A stretch of DNA of 64,000 nt from Candidatus Defluviilinea proxima (GCA_016721115.1 JADKIW010000001.1:325501-389500), one strand, 5' to 3'. Counted from the stretch's first letter, positions 1-8,797 are shown. The notes: generated by a model from the sequence alone, not told the origin. Numbers and translations: made by a program.

Positions 1-35
1 ACAGGTTGACACAACGAATCATAAGGATTTTGTGC

Positions 36-1514
36 ATGAATAATAAAACAAGAAAATGGATCAATCTACTAACAGTGGTGATACTCACCTTATCAACGGC
101 GGCATCCTGCGCAACTCTTGAAAAGATCGGCATCATCAAACCTAAACCCAATATTATTTTCATACTCACAGACGATCGAGACATGGCTCTGATGCCTTAT
201 ATGGAGAACACGAACAAGCTGATCGCAGAACAAGGCGCTACGTTCACGAATTATTTTGTAACATCATCCTCGTGTTGCCCGTCACGCGCATCCACCCTCC
301 GCGGCCAATACCCACACAACACTAATATTCTCGAAAATTCTCCGGGGTTCGTTAACTTCCATAGCAACGGCAGGGAAGATGAAACGATCGCGACCTGGTT
401 GAATAAAGCCGGGTACGAAACGTCACTGATTGGGAAATACCTGAATGGGTACCCGGTCTCTGTACCTAAGAAATATATACCGCCCGGCTGGACCGACTGG
501 CACGCCTTCATCAATCATACAGAGGACCTAGAGGATGGCTGGTACTACTACAACTATACGTTGAGCGAGAACGGTCAGCTAAATTACTACGGATACTCGC
601 CCGAAGAATACAGTACAGATGTGCTGGGACAAAAGGCTCTGGACTTCATAGATCAAAGCATTGAGAAGAAATCCCCATTCTTTATTTATCTCGCTGGAAT
701 GGCGCCTCATGGACCCAGTACACCTGCTCCCCGTTACGAAGGAACTTTGCCCAATCAGGAATATCCTCAGAAACCTTCCTTTCAAGAAGCTGATACAAGC
801 GATAAGCCGTCCATTGTCTATTCACTTGAAGCGCCCGGTGATGAGTATGACATATATGATGCCAATGGTCAGTTCCAAAACCGAGCAGAGACCATGCTGG
901 CTGTGGATGAAATGGTTGTCAAGCTTGTTCAATTACTAGAACAAAAAGGACAATTGGATAACACGTATATCATCTTCACCTCAGATAACGGCTTCCATAT
1001 GGGAGAGCACGGTCTTTCTGCAGGAAAGATGCTTGCGTACGAGGAAGATATCCGTGTCCCATTTTTGATCCGTGGACCAGGTATTCAGCCCGGCACAACT
1101 GTTACTCAAATGGTCGCAAATATAGATGTTGCCCCTTCATTAGCAGACATGGCCAACGCTAAAGCTCCTGATTTTGTGGATGGCAGATCCTTCCTGCCTT
1201 TACTCAACCCAGAGACAAACCAATCCATGGAGTGGCGAAAAAATCTACTGATCGAAACAGGTTATCTTAAACGAAAATCGAAAGTCATTGCTTACCGAGG
1301 GATCAGAAACGAAAACTTCATATATCTTGAATATGAAAACGGAGAGCTCGAATATTACGATCTGATCAAGGATCCCTACGAACTTGATAATATCGCCAGT
1401 AAACTGGATGCTTCAACACTTTCCAGTTTGCATTCATGGCTTGAACAATTGAAACAATGCGAAGCAGAAAATTGCCGACAACTCGAATCATCTCAGTTGA
1501 AAAATTTCAAATAA
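36..1514 (+). CDS. Sulfatase family lipoprotein or exported protein
   Basis: Hydrolyses a sulfate ester, probably on a polysaccharide or glycan outside the membrane. The mature part opens with the alkaline-phosphatase-fold metal site (TDDRD, about residue 45) and carries the formylglycine motif C-C-P-S-R at residues 80-84, where Cys80 of CxPSR would be oxidised to the catalytic aldehyde. SDNGFHMGEHG near residue 325 is the second conserved sulfatase block. The N-terminus has a hydrophobic segment ending in AASC (Cys24), compatible with a lipoprotein signal peptide although the -3 residue is not the usual Leu. I chose ATG 36 because AAGGATT lies 7 bases upstream; an in-frame upstream start at 6 adds ten residues. 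Length (492 aa) fits the family. Substrate cannot be told from sequence. Confidence 0.9.
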   Translation: MNNKTRKWINLLTVVILTLSTAASCATLEKIGIIKPKPNIIFILTDDRDMALMPYMENTNKLIAEQGATFTNYFVTSSSCCPSRASTLRGQYPHNTNILENSPGFVNFHSNGREDETIATWLNKAGYETSLIGKYLNGYPVSVPKKYIPPGWTDWHAFINHTEDLEDGWYYYNYTLSENGQLNYYGYSPEEYSTDVLGQKALDFIDQSIEKKSPFFIYLAGMAPHGPSTPAPRYEGTLPNQEYPQKPSFQEADTSDKPSIVYSLEAPGDEYDIYDANGQFQNRAETMLAVDEMVVKLVQLLEQKGQLDNTYIIFTSDNGFHMGEHGLSAGKMLAYEEDIRVPFLIRGPGIQPGTTVTQMVANIDVAPSLADMANAKAPDFVDGRSFLPLLNPETNQSMEWRKNLLIETGYLKRKSKVIAYRGIRNENFIYLEYENGELEYYDLIKDPYELDNIASKLDASTLSSLHSWLEQLKQCEAENCRQLESSQLKNFK

Positions 1515-1519
1515 AAAAT

Positions 1520-1546
1520 AAAACACCCGTGAGGGTGTTTTATTTT
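1520..1546. terminator. Bidirectional hairpin terminator
   Basis: AAAACACCC / GGGTGTTTT stem with a GTGA loop and A/T runs on both sides, between the converging sulfatase and STAS-like genes. It overlaps the last codon of the minus-strand gene. Confidence 0.8.
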
Positions 1547-1917
1547 TCATTCAACCAGTTTTTTGCCTTATCAATGTCTGTAAAATGACGAAGGGTATAA
1601 CCGCGATTGATAAAAACCGTCTCCATAAATTTTGTATCCTTGGTCAGCTCTATAAAAACCATAGCTGTTCGAAATTTGCGAGTGACGCCTAATTTTTCAT
1701 TGATAGATGGGCGTTCGTAAAAGTCAGACATACTGAATAAAAAAGTTGTATCTCGGTGGTCAACCAAATGACGAAAACATTGATACGCAACAGCGGCATC
1801 CGCGACCGCCTTGACCATGGCATTCGCGGAGACAACGTCCATCTGTCCCTTCGACTTTACGAATAGGATGTTTTCATCTGTAACATAGTCAATCGTCCAC
1901 TCGAACATATGCTTCAT
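1540..1917 (-). CDS. STAS/SpoIIAA-like small protein
   Basis: A 125-residue cytosolic protein without signal or membrane segment. The alternating hydrophobic strand near the start (ILFVKSKGQMD) followed by helix VSANAMVKAVADAA and a mid-protein VDHRDTTF strand resembles the SpoIIAA/STAS-like fold of proteins that hold no known enzyme activity. The assignment rests on pattern only. A second ATG at 1908 (MFEWTI) is an equally good start. Monocistronic and convergent with the sulfatase. Confidence 0.55.
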   Translation of the reverse strand: MKHMFEWTIDYVTDENILFVKSKGQMDVVSANAMVKAVADAAVAYQCFRHLVDHRDTTFLFSMSDFYERPSINEKLGVTRKFRTAMVFIELTKDTKFMETVFINRGYTLRHFTDIDKAKNWLNEK

Positions 1918-2036
1918 ATACCATTAAGGAGAAAATTTATCCACTTCAATTTTGCAAGTGGAAAGGCTACTAAGTTGGGCATACAGTTCCATGTAATAAA
2001 ATGTAACATAATTTCGAAAATTACCCGTCAATCGCT

Positions 2037-2064
2037 TTGTGAAGAAAACATGTTGGAGTACAAT
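2037..2064 (+). promoter_or_regulatory. Putative ssb promoter
   Basis: TTGTGA (2037-2042), 16-base spacer, TACAAT (2059-2064). A reasonable sigma-70-type match 62 bases ahead of the ssb start; not tested. Confidence 0.4.
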
Positions 2065-2079
2065 ACTTCCACTTAATCC

Positions 2080-2100
2080 ACCTACCGCAGAACGGTAGGT
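2080..2100 (+). promoter_or_regulatory. Hairpin in the ssb 5' leader
   Basis: Perfect 8-bp inverted repeat ACCTACCG / CGGTAGGT around a CAGAA loop, 25 bases before the ssb ATG and upstream of its AAGGAGA ribosome site. No T run follows, so it is more likely an mRNA leader structure or operator than a terminator. Confidence 0.5.
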
Positions 2101-2125
2101 ACCTCAAACCCAAGGAGATTTCCCC

Positions 2126-2551
2126 ATGTATCACACCCTTATTATTGTAGGCAACGTAGGCAAAGACCCTGAAATGCGTTATACCCCCTCCGGGCAGGCT
2201 GTCACTTCCTTTTCAGTTGCCACCAATCGCCAATACACCACCGGCAATGGCGAACAGGTCAAGGAAACTGTATGGTTTCGCGTGACCACATGGGGCAAAC
2301 AAGCAGAGGTCTGCAACCAATATGTCAAGAAAGGTATGAAAGTTCTCGTAGAAGGGCGCCTCACTCCCGATAAAACCACAGGCGGCCCTCGCGTGTGGAC
2401 AAAACAGGATGGTTCCGCCGGTGCATCCTTTGAAGTAAACGCATCCACCGTCCGCTTCTTATCCTCCCGCGGCGAAGGCGGCGGAGATGGCCCCATGCAA
2501 GGCGGATTTGAAGGTGCCGAAATCCCGCCTGAGGATGATATCCCATTCTAA
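2126..2551 (+). CDS. ssb: Single-stranded DNA-binding protein SSB
   Basis: Coats single-stranded DNA in replication, recombination and repair. The OB fold is clear: MYHTLIIVGNVGKDPEMRYTPSG at the start, then FSVATNR, the WFRVTTWGKQAE block and the GMKVLVEGRL strand. After residue 110 a short Gly-rich linker leads to the acidic tip EDDIPF, which in this family docks partner proteins. Length 141 aa is at the short end for bacterial SSBs. The start is fixed by AAGGAGA 7 bases upstream. It stands alone between its leader hairpin and a terminator. Confidence 0.97.
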   Translation: MYHTLIIVGNVGKDPEMRYTPSGQAVTSFSVATNRQYTTGNGEQVKETVWFRVTTWGKQAEVCNQYVKKGMKVLVEGRLTPDKTTGGPRVWTKQDGSAGASFEVNASTVRFLSSRGEGGGDGPMQGGFEGAEIPPEDDIPF

Positions 2552-2565
2552 AGATTGCTCTTGTG

Positions 2566-2611
2566 ACAGGTCTAATGAAATGGGTATTCCTATTTGATTA
2601 GACCTGTTTTT
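2566..2611 (+). terminator. ssb terminator
   Basis: ACAGGTCTAAT pairs perfectly with ATTAGACCTGT (2597-2607) across a 20-base loop and is followed by TTTTT. Confidence 0.8.
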
Positions 2612-2634
2612 ATGTCAAGGAAAAGATTGAAGCC

Positions 2635-2973
2635 ATGACAACCCCTACTCCCCAACAACCGCCTCAGACTCCGGGCCCCAAGCTGGAGTTTTCAGAAGGC
2701 CTAAAGCCACTGTATACCAATCTGGCGCGAATTTCGCACTCTCCCGCGGATATCGTCATAGATTTTGCACAGATGTTACCAGGTGAGACCAGTGCAACTG
2801 TGGAAGCGCGCATCCTGATGTCACCGCTTAGTGCCAAGCTACTTTTGCGCGCACTTCAAGAAAATATCGGCCGTTACGAGGCTGCCTTTGGAGAGATCAA
2901 GATACCTATCGCAAATTCACTTGCCGATAATCTTTTTAAAGGACTTCATCCGCCCGAACCGCCGAAAGAATAA
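2635..2973 (+). CDS. DUF3467 family protein
   Basis: A 112-residue soluble protein. After a Pro-rich start the core ISHSPADIVIDFAQM...ARILMSPLSAKLLLRALQENIGRYE matches the DUF3467 family, small proteins of unknown job. First gene of a compact same-strand run (translin-like, PH-like membrane, DNPH1-like) with short gaps, so they are probably co-transcribed. No function is proposed. Confidence 0.75.
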   Translation: MTTPTPQQPPQTPGPKLEFSEGLKPLYTNLARISHSPADIVIDFAQMLPGETSATVEARILMSPLSAKLLLRALQENIGRYEAAFGEIKIPIANSLADNLFKGLHPPEPPKE

Positions 2974-3005
2974 ATCCATATTTATAATGAAAGTTGAAGG
3001 TCACC

Positions 3006-3695
3006 ATGCATAAGCTCGAAAAGATCGCAGAACAAATCAGACAAAACTTTGAAGTACGCACAGCCGTACGGGATGAGGCGTTGAAGCAGGCACGTCAACT
3101 TACAAGAGCCTGCTCCCTCGCAATCCGTGCCGTACATCGGAATGACTTCGATGTCATGGAAAACAACCTTGCGGAGGCACGTACACTGGCAGACAAGCTA
3201 CGCAATGACCTTAAAACTCATCCTGACATGTATTATGCAGGCTACTCACAGGATTCTCTCAAGGAATTCGTCGAAGCGAACGTGACCTGTGCCCTGATCC
3301 AAAATCAGGCACTTCACACACCCGAAGATCTAGGAGTCGAGTACGCCACTTACCTCAACGGTCTTTCGGAAGTGGTTGGGGAATTACGCCGTCGCATACT
3401 GGATATCCTCCGCTCAGGATACTCACAAGAGGCGGAACGTCTCCTCAATCACATGGATGATATCTATTCAGTGCTCGTGACAATGGATTACCCGGATGCG
3501 ATCACCAATGGATTACGAAGACAAACTGACCTCGTGCGCGGTCTCATTGAGAAAACACGCGGCGATGTGACTTTCAGCCTGCGCGGCGAAGATTTGACTC
3601 AAGCCATCAGCCGCTTGAGCAAGCAATTGGACAGCGGTAAGACCGATATTGAGAAAAGAAGCGGGGTTCCCATCCACTCGAGCGACGAAGAATAG
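3006..3695 (+). CDS. Translin family protein (bacterial C3PO-like)
   Basis: An all-helical 229-residue protein with hallmarks of archaeal and bacterial translin homologues: helix KEFVEANVTCAL (86-97) with the paired acidic residues Glu87/Glu90, and MDDIYSVLVTMDYPDAITNGLRR (about 150-172) followed by IEKTRGDVT. In eukaryotes translin and TRAX form the C3PO RNase, and archaeal translin alone forms an octamer cutting RNA. An RNA-binding or RNase role here is an inference. Start ATG 3006 is preferred (GAAGGT upstream); an in-frame ATG at 2994 adds four residues. It lies three bases ahead of the next gene, suggesting an operon. Archaeal homologues are often mislabelled as haloacid dehalogenases. 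Confidence 0.75.
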   Translation: MHKLEKIAEQIRQNFEVRTAVRDEALKQARQLTRACSLAIRAVHRNDFDVMENNLAEARTLADKLRNDLKTHPDMYYAGYSQDSLKEFVEANVTCALIQNQALHTPEDLGVEYATYLNGLSEVVGELRRRILDILRSGYSQEAERLLNHMDDIYSVLVTMDYPDAITNGLRRQTDLVRGLIEKTRGDVTFSLRGEDLTQAISRLSKQLDSGKTDIEKRSGVPIHSSDEE

Positions 3696-3698
3696 CAT

Positions 3699-4322
3699 AT
3701 GGCACGAGGCGGTCACAAATTTCCGCTTGTGGTTTACCAGCACTTGCTCAGCCGCTGGTGGTTTCCCATGATCGTGATCGGGCTTGTAATGTTTGGCCTC
3801 GCCTACGCGGAGTACATCGATCCGATCTATAGGTTCATTCCCTGGCGATGGCAGGTGTTCACAGGGGTGGGTGTGCTGGCGATACTGGTTGGAATCTTCT
3901 TTTTGATCATCAGGCAGATCGCGTATATACAGGCATTTCCAGGATATGTAAAACTTGTCACGCCTTTTATGCGATTGAACATTTCCTATAAACGAATACA
4001 CAAGACCACCGTGTCGGAGATGCGACTGCTCTTTCCGCCCAAAGGAATGTCTGGTTGGATGAAGGATATCTTCGAGCCCTTGGCCAGCCAGACCGCTATT
4101 GTGATCGAGTTAAAGAATTATCCGGTCTCTCCAGTTCTTTTACGAATGTTTCTCTCAAAGTTTTTCTTCAAGGATAAAACGCCTCATTTCGTGATCCTCG
4201 TAAAAGACTGGATGCGGTTGAGCTCTGAAATAGAAAGTTTTCGCTCCGGGGATGACCCCAACCAAAAACCTGCCCGTAAACGCACAGGCGATTCCATCCT
4301 TTCAAAATTGCCGAAGAAATGA
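3699..4322 (+). CDS. Two-helix membrane protein with PH-like cytosolic domain
   Basis: 207 residues. Two transmembrane segments (about 21-37 and 52-70: PMIVIGLVMFGLAYA and VFTGVGVLAILVGIFFLI) are followed by a cytosolic strand-rich part (YVKLVTPFMRLNISYKRIHKTTVSEM) typical of bacterial PH-like (YdbT/DUF304 type) membrane proteins. The tail is Lys/Arg-rich. Its stop overlaps the next start by four bases (ATGA), so the two are translationally coupled. Function unknown. Confidence 0.6.
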   Translation: MARGGHKFPLVVYQHLLSRWWFPMIVIGLVMFGLAYAEYIDPIYRFIPWRWQVFTGVGVLAILVGIFFLIIRQIAYIQAFPGYVKLVTPFMRLNISYKRIHKTTVSEMRLLFPPKGMSGWMKDIFEPLASQTAIVIELKNYPVSPVLLRMFLSKFFFKDKTPHFVILVKDWMRLSSEIESFRSGDDPNQKPARKRTGDSILSKLPKK

Positions 4323-4738
4323 ATGTCTATTTTGCATGTTCGATCACATGCGGGCGGGAATTTGAGCCTGTGTATCAGGCCATTGTGCAGGCGTTGGTAG
4401 AAAAAGGCCACGAGGTGCCGACTGCTCATTTGGCTGAATCAGGCGTCACTGCGATAGAGGCGGTGATTGATCCAAATGAGGTGTATTCGCGTGATGTAAC
4501 GTGGATTCGTGCATGCGATGTTTTGATCGCTGAGGTCAGCGTGCCATCACACGGAGTGGGATATGAGATCGGCTTTGCATTAGGAATCGGGAAACCTGTT
4601 CTGGCAATATCACAGAAGGGGCGCAAGGTTTCGAAGATGATCTTGGGGAACCCTGACCCAAAATTGACGGTAAAAACTTACGAAACTTCAGCAGAGGCCG
4701 TTCAGGTTATGGAGGCTTTTCTCTTACAAAGCAGGTGA
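4319..4738 (+). CDS. Nucleoside 2-deoxyribosyltransferase / DNPH1-like hydrolase
   Basis: 139 residues. The start NVYFACSITCGREF is the nucleotide-binding loop of the nucleoside deoxyribosyltransferase fold, and VLIAEVSVPSHGVGYEIGFALG holds the catalytic Glu region (GYEIG) of DNPH1/Rcl-type enzymes, which split deoxynucleoside 5'-monophosphates into base and deoxyribose phosphate. A nucleotide-sanitising role is inferred from the family. Overlaps the preceding membrane-protein gene by four bases. Confidence 0.75.
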   Translation: MNVYFACSITCGREFEPVYQAIVQALVEKGHEVPTAHLAESGVTAIEAVIDPNEVYSRDVTWIRACDVLIAEVSVPSHGVGYEIGFALGIGKPVLAISQKGRKVSKMILGNPDPKLTVKTYETSAEAVQVMEAFLLQSR

Positions 4739-4914
4739 AGTAGGTTGTTGTTGTCCAAATCCCCTTTCTCCACATTTTGAATAATGTCTAATGTCACCGG
4801 TTATCCGTTACTTTTTACGATAGCGGATTAACCGCCTGTGGGATATTATGGGCGTGGAGACAACTCAAAGAAGACACCTCCAAATGCTCCTCATTGTCTC
4901 CTCCTTTGGCGAAA

Positions 4915-4944
4915 GCCGCCGTTGAGTACTTACTTGACGGCGGC
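4915..4944. other. GC-rich hairpin in intergenic region
   Basis: GCCGCCGT pairs with ACGGCGGC (4937-4944) across a 14-base spacer, followed by ATTGCTTTAATTT. It lies in the 241-base gap between the converging DNPH1-like gene and the histidine kinase and probably ends one or both transcripts. Confidence 0.5.
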
Positions 4945-4979
4945 ATTGCTTTAATTTCAGTTTGATTGTGTTCGGGGGA

Positions 4980-6449
4980 TTATTTTTTAGCGGCAACTGG
5001 CGGCTGGCTGTTGACAGGCAGAACAATGAAAAAGGAACTCCCCTGCCCTACATTGGATTCAACCCAAATACGGCCTTGATGAGCATCCACAATGCTCTTA
5101 ACGATAGCCAAGCCAAGACCTGAACCTTGTTGCTTATCCATGTTCTGGCCTCGATAGAATTTATCGAAAATATGAGCCTGATCCTGAACGGGGATGCCGG
5201 GGCCATTATCCGCTACTCGTAAGATGACCTGATCGCCCTCAGCATGGATGGAAACATCTACTTCGCCATCATCGTTCGAATACTTGATGGCATTCCCCAC
5301 AACGTTGTCAAACACTTGGCGCAAGCGCACAGGGTTGGCTCGGATCGCAGGCAGGGACGGGCTAATATCCGTCTGTACTTTGATATGTTTCGACTTGATC
5401 TGTCCTTGCAACATGTCCAACGTGTAGCGCAGAAGCAGGTCTGGTTGTACCAATTCACGGCGGGTATCAAGCCCGGCTTCGATACTTCCAATATCCAACA
5501 AGTCGTTCATCAGGGTAGTGATATGTTGAACACTTTCGCGGATGCGACTCAGAAACTCCTGTTGGTTATCGTTCAAGGAGCCTGCACGTGATATCAATTC
5601 AGTGTAGCCAATGACCGAGGTAAGAGGCGAACGCAGATCATGTGAAACCGTATGGACAACATCGTTACGAACACGGTCCACTTCCTTCAAGTAGGTAACA
5701 TCTTGCATTGTGATCGCGAACCCAATCTCAGGGATGACGGTGTATTGGGCACTCCCTACTCGGCCATCAGGGAAGCTGATCTCGTGGTGATGAAGCGGAT
5801 CACTGTTTCCATTTGTGATCAGGGCTTGTAGGTCAGGGTGTTCAACTACGTTCAGGACCGGCAACCCGATACAGGATTTTTCGTCCAAGCCAAATGCGCG
5901 GCACATGGCAGGGTTCACCAGGATGACGAGATTGTCCTCATCGAGGATCATGACACTATCGTGGATGCTATTGAACACCGATTCAAGACGCGCACGTTCT
6001 GCTTCAGACATCTTGGCACGCTTCTTAAGCGATGAGGTTGTCCGTTTTACTTCACGGCGGAGCCAGTCCCCCACACGATATGCATGTTTCAATACCCCTT
6101 CCACAGTTCCGACGATATCATCGGTCTTGAGAGGAGGGGTCAGGTATCCTGTTACGCCCAACTTGAATATCTTCTTAACAAGTTCGGGCTTTGCTTTTTC
6201 AGTGTAAATCAAAAATGGGAGAGTTGGGAAACGTTCAAGCAGTTCCTCAACAATATCCAAGCCTTCATGCCCATCGAACTTTTCTCCGAGCAACAGAAGA
6301 GCTGGAGATGTTTCCTGCAACAGGTTGCTTAACATCTTGGTGTCACTGGCGATCGCAGTGTCATAATTGACGGCGTGCAAGGCACGGTCCATCAATTTCA
6401 AAATATGGGGTTCGTCCAACGCCAGCAGGATGAGATCTCGTTTAGGCAT
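4980..6449 (-). CDS. Histidine kinase with degenerate receiver domain (REC-PAS-HisKA-HATPase)
   Basis: 489 residues, soluble. An N-terminal receiver-like domain (1-120) is followed by a PAS domain (about 150-255), a HisKA helix pair with the phospho-accepting His in VSHDLRSPLTSV, and a HATPase domain with N box (DNVVGNAIKYS), DNGPGIP and GSGLGLAIV glycine boxes. In the receiver the residue aligned with the phospho-acceptor Asp is Gly (ALLLLGEKFDG in place of the usual LLLD), and the usual Lys-Pro near residue 105 reads Pro-Pro. The receiver therefore probably cannot be phosphorylated and may be a protein interaction module. It follows the REC-GAF gene by 26 bases, so both are likely one transcript. 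Confidence 0.9.
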   Translation of the reverse strand: MPKRDLILLALDEPHILKLMDRALHAVNYDTAIASDTKMLSNLLQETSPALLLLGEKFDGHEGLDIVEELLERFPTLPFLIYTEKAKPELVKKIFKLGVTGYLTPPLKTDDIVGTVEGVLKHAYRVGDWLRREVKRTTSSLKKRAKMSEAERARLESVFNSIHDSVMILDEDNLVILVNPAMCRAFGLDEKSCIGLPVLNVVEHPDLQALITNGNSDPLHHHEISFPDGRVGSAQYTVIPEIGFAITMQDVTYLKEVDRVRNDVVHTVSHDLRSPLTSVIGYTELISRAGSLNDNQQEFLSRIRESVQHITTLMNDLLDIGSIEAGLDTRRELVQPDLLLRYTLDMLQGQIKSKHIKVQTDISPSLPAIRANPVRLRQVFDNVVGNAIKYSNDDGEVDVSIHAEGDQVILRVADNGPGIPVQDQAHIFDKFYRGQNMDKQQGSGLGLAIVKSIVDAHQGRIWVESNVGQGSSFFIVLPVNSQPPVAAKK

Positions 6450-6475
6450 GGTTATTTATGAATTTTACTTCGTTT

Positions 6476-7633
6476 TTAGTTTGATGGATACGGACGAGGA
6501 ATGGTGGTTTCAGAAATGCGCGATAACCTTTGCAACGCCGCACGAACTGTTTGTAACGCTTCCTTTTGGTCCTTGGTCAGCGACCCGGGCATCTCCGTCA
6601 GCAACAACTCCACTGGCTGGATCGCCGCACGCAATTCATCGGTCACCGAACTGCGTATATTTTCCAGAACAGCAGTCTGTCGCTTTTGAACTTCTTTTGC
6701 TGCCTGTGCCGATTCGTTGACAGCCTGGAACAATCTGGCATTCACAAGCGAGATCGAGGCATAGTCAGCAACTGCTTCGAGCAATGTTTGCTCCGTCTTT
6801 GTGAAAGCACGCGCCTCTTTGCGGACGACCACCAGCATACCGATCACTTCCAAATGGACCTTGATCGGCACCGCACAAACAGACTTGCCCAGATTCGCGA
6901 TTCTGAATTTGAGAAGCGGATCGCCATCCATGGCGAGCGTCTCACCAGATAATGCCACAAGAGCGGTGACTCCATCGTCCAATTGCGAATTCATTTTCGC
7001 GGCCCATGTATCGGGCAAACCACGCTGAGCCGAAAGAAGAAGCGCCTTGCTTTCTCGATCACGCACAAGAAGCCATGTTGTGTTGGCATTCGTAACTTCC
7101 ATTGCGCCGTCCACGATCTTCTGGAACAGAATGCGTTGGTCAGTGATCGAGATGACAGCCTTCCCTAATGAGATGATCGCAGTCAATTCACGCAGTTTTC
7201 GTTGCAATTCCTGATTCATCTCAGTCACCTGCAGATCAAGCCGCTGATTCTCACGCTCGTTCCGCACACGGGCAAGCACACGGTCTACTGCAGATAACAC
7301 CTCGGCATCACGCGCAGGCCACAGAATATAATCGGCCGCGCCAAGCCGAAAAGCTTGAATAATATCGTGTTCCTGTCCTTTATTGGCGATCACCATCAAA
7401 GGTGTATCCACACCCTTTGAGACAAGAGCGACCAACAAATCTTTTGTGCTCAGGCCAGGAAGATTCAGATTGGCGATAATCAGATCCGGGGGATTTTGAA
7501 GCGACTTTTTAATAGCAGAGGATGAATCAGAAACTACATCCACCTGATAGCCAACAGACTTAAGGGTCTGCCTGGCAATTAAATCACTGATCTTGGGGTC
7601 GCTCTCAACAAGTAGGATTCGGTCCCCGGCCAT
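6476..7633 (-). CDS. Pseudo-receiver / GAF protein with a kinase-like tail lacking the His
   Basis: 385 residues. Receiver fold at 1-125 (ILLVESDPKISDL start), a coiled-coil linker (about 128-150), a GAF domain (about 155-305) and a C-terminal helical hairpin. The phospho-acceptor position reads Asn (DLIIANLNLPG) and the late conserved Lys is Trp (YILWPA), so the receiver looks phosphorylation-dead. The C-terminal helix SVTDELRAAIQPVELLL resembles a HisKA dimerisation helix in which the His is Asp, and no ATPase domain follows. It is probably an adaptor for the kinase encoded 26 bases downstream. Small-molecule ligand of the GAF domain unknown. Confidence 0.8.
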   Translation of the reverse strand: MAGDRILLVESDPKISDLIARQTLKSVGYQVDVVSDSSSAIKKSLQNPPDLIIANLNLPGLSTKDLLVALVSKGVDTPLMVIANKGQEHDIIQAFRLGAADYILWPARDAEVLSAVDRVLARVRNERENQRLDLQVTEMNQELQRKLRELTAIISLGKAVISITDQRILFQKIVDGAMEVTNANTTWLLVRDRESKALLLSAQRGLPDTWAAKMNSQLDDGVTALVALSGETLAMDGDPLLKFRIANLGKSVCAVPIKVHLEVIGMLVVVRKEARAFTKTEQTLLEAVADYASISLVNARLFQAVNESAQAAKEVQKRQTAVLENIRSSVTDELRAAIQPVELLLTEMPGSLTKDQKEALQTVRAALQRLSRISETTIPRPYPSN

Positions 7634-7720
7634 ATATCTCTCTCAATCTAAGTTTTATGTGTGGCATTATTGTAACACCCTTGTTTTCCCATTGAAAACA
7701 AAAGTCATTGCAGGAGACTA

Positions 7721-8797
7721 TCAAAGCGAAATTTCTAACTTAAAGCTGGGACGTGATTGACCTGTGAGAATACCGCGATGATTCTGGATGGACTTCACGG
7801 GTCCAAACCGACCGAGGGTCTGCTCCTGTTTCGAGGAAAGGGCACCCAGCTGACGGAGAATCTCAAGCGTTACCGCCGGGCGTACGCGATTGCTCGATTC
7901 AAGCTCCATATTCATATGAGCCGCATCACCATCTGAAACTTTAAACGCGATCCCTACACCGGGCACATCTTTCCCCAACACGCCGGGCATGAGACCTATG
8001 ATCTGATATCCTTCAGCTCCACGTTTGCAAACGATCCTCCCCTCCCCTGCTCGCATCAACTGCTCATCGAACTCGCCATACCCGCTCACCATTTCAGGAT
8101 AAGTTGACATGGCCAAAGCGATCTTACGGCAGGCAGTGGCACGCGCATCGGATAACGCGTGCGGATCACAAAACCGTGCCATCCCGAGCGCGGCATTATA
8201 CAAAGGGACTGCAAAATTGGGGGCCGAACAACCGTCAGTGCCAAGAACAACTTCCTCGGACGGAAGCAGGCACATCTCAGCGAAAGAGGCGATGATGTCT
8301 TGTTGAACCGGGTGGTCGATGTCGAGATAAGTCTCGAGCGGAAGTCCGCGCATTTTGGCATGTGCCAACATGGCCGTATGTTTGCCGGAACAATTATTTT
8401 GATTCGGCGTAGGCAATCCATGACTCGATATCAAGGATTTGAATGCACTCACGTCATCAGGCATATGGGCCCCACAAAGCAAATGGCTTTCTTCGATACC
8501 GATCTTCTTCTGCATCGACGTTACGGTTTGCACATGCAGATCGCTCCCATTGTGAGAAGCACACGAGATCGAGACCTCAGATTGTGTAAGGCCGAAATGT
8601 TCTGCGCCACCGCGTTCAATGAAAGGCAATGCTTGAAATGGCTTGGCGCTGGAGCGCAAAAAGGCGACCGTTTGCGGGTCGCCATATGATGCGATCAATT
8701 TTCCATTGGCGTCAACAACTGCAATGGAACCATAGTGAACTGATTCAACCAGTTCACCACGGGTTGTTTCAAAAAGAGGCAGGGAAATGTTATTCAT
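7721..8797 (-). CDS. Asparaginase II family protein
   Basis: 358 residues of the asparaginase family first seen in Rhizobium etli AnsA (PF06089), unrelated to E. coli AnsA/B. Characteristic blocks are SSAKPFQALPFIE near residue 50, the SCASHNGSD loop near 80, NNCSGKHTAMLA near 135 and VLGTDGCSAPNFAVPL near 185. The Ser/Lys and Cys residues in these loops form the active and metal site in structures of the family. It would release ammonia from L-asparagine. The start overlaps the end of the upstream beta-lactamase-fold gene by eight bases, so the two are translationally coupled. Confidence 0.85.
   Translation of the reverse strand: MNNISLPLFETTRGELVESVHYGSIAVVDANGKLIASYGDPQTVAFLRSSAKPFQALPFIERGGAEHFGLTQSEVSISCASHNGSDLHVQTVTSMQKKIGIEESHLLCGAHMPDDVSAFKSLISSHGLPTPNQNNCSGKHTAMLAHAKMRGLPLETYLDIDHPVQQDIIASFAEMCLLPSEEVVLGTDGCSAPNFAVPLYNAALGMARFCDPHALSDARATACRKIALAMSTYPEMVSGYGEFDEQLMRAGEGRIVCKRGAEGYQIIGLMPGVLGKDVPGVGIAFKVSDGDAAHMNMELESSNRVRPAVTLEILRQLGALSSKQEQTLGRFGPVKSIQNHRGILTGQSRPSFKLEISL

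Noticed and set aside
1974..1980. Isolated GTTGGGC upstream of ssb resembling an attC right box
   Set aside because: No partner left box or inner boxes at the expected distance; a seven-base match is expected by chance.
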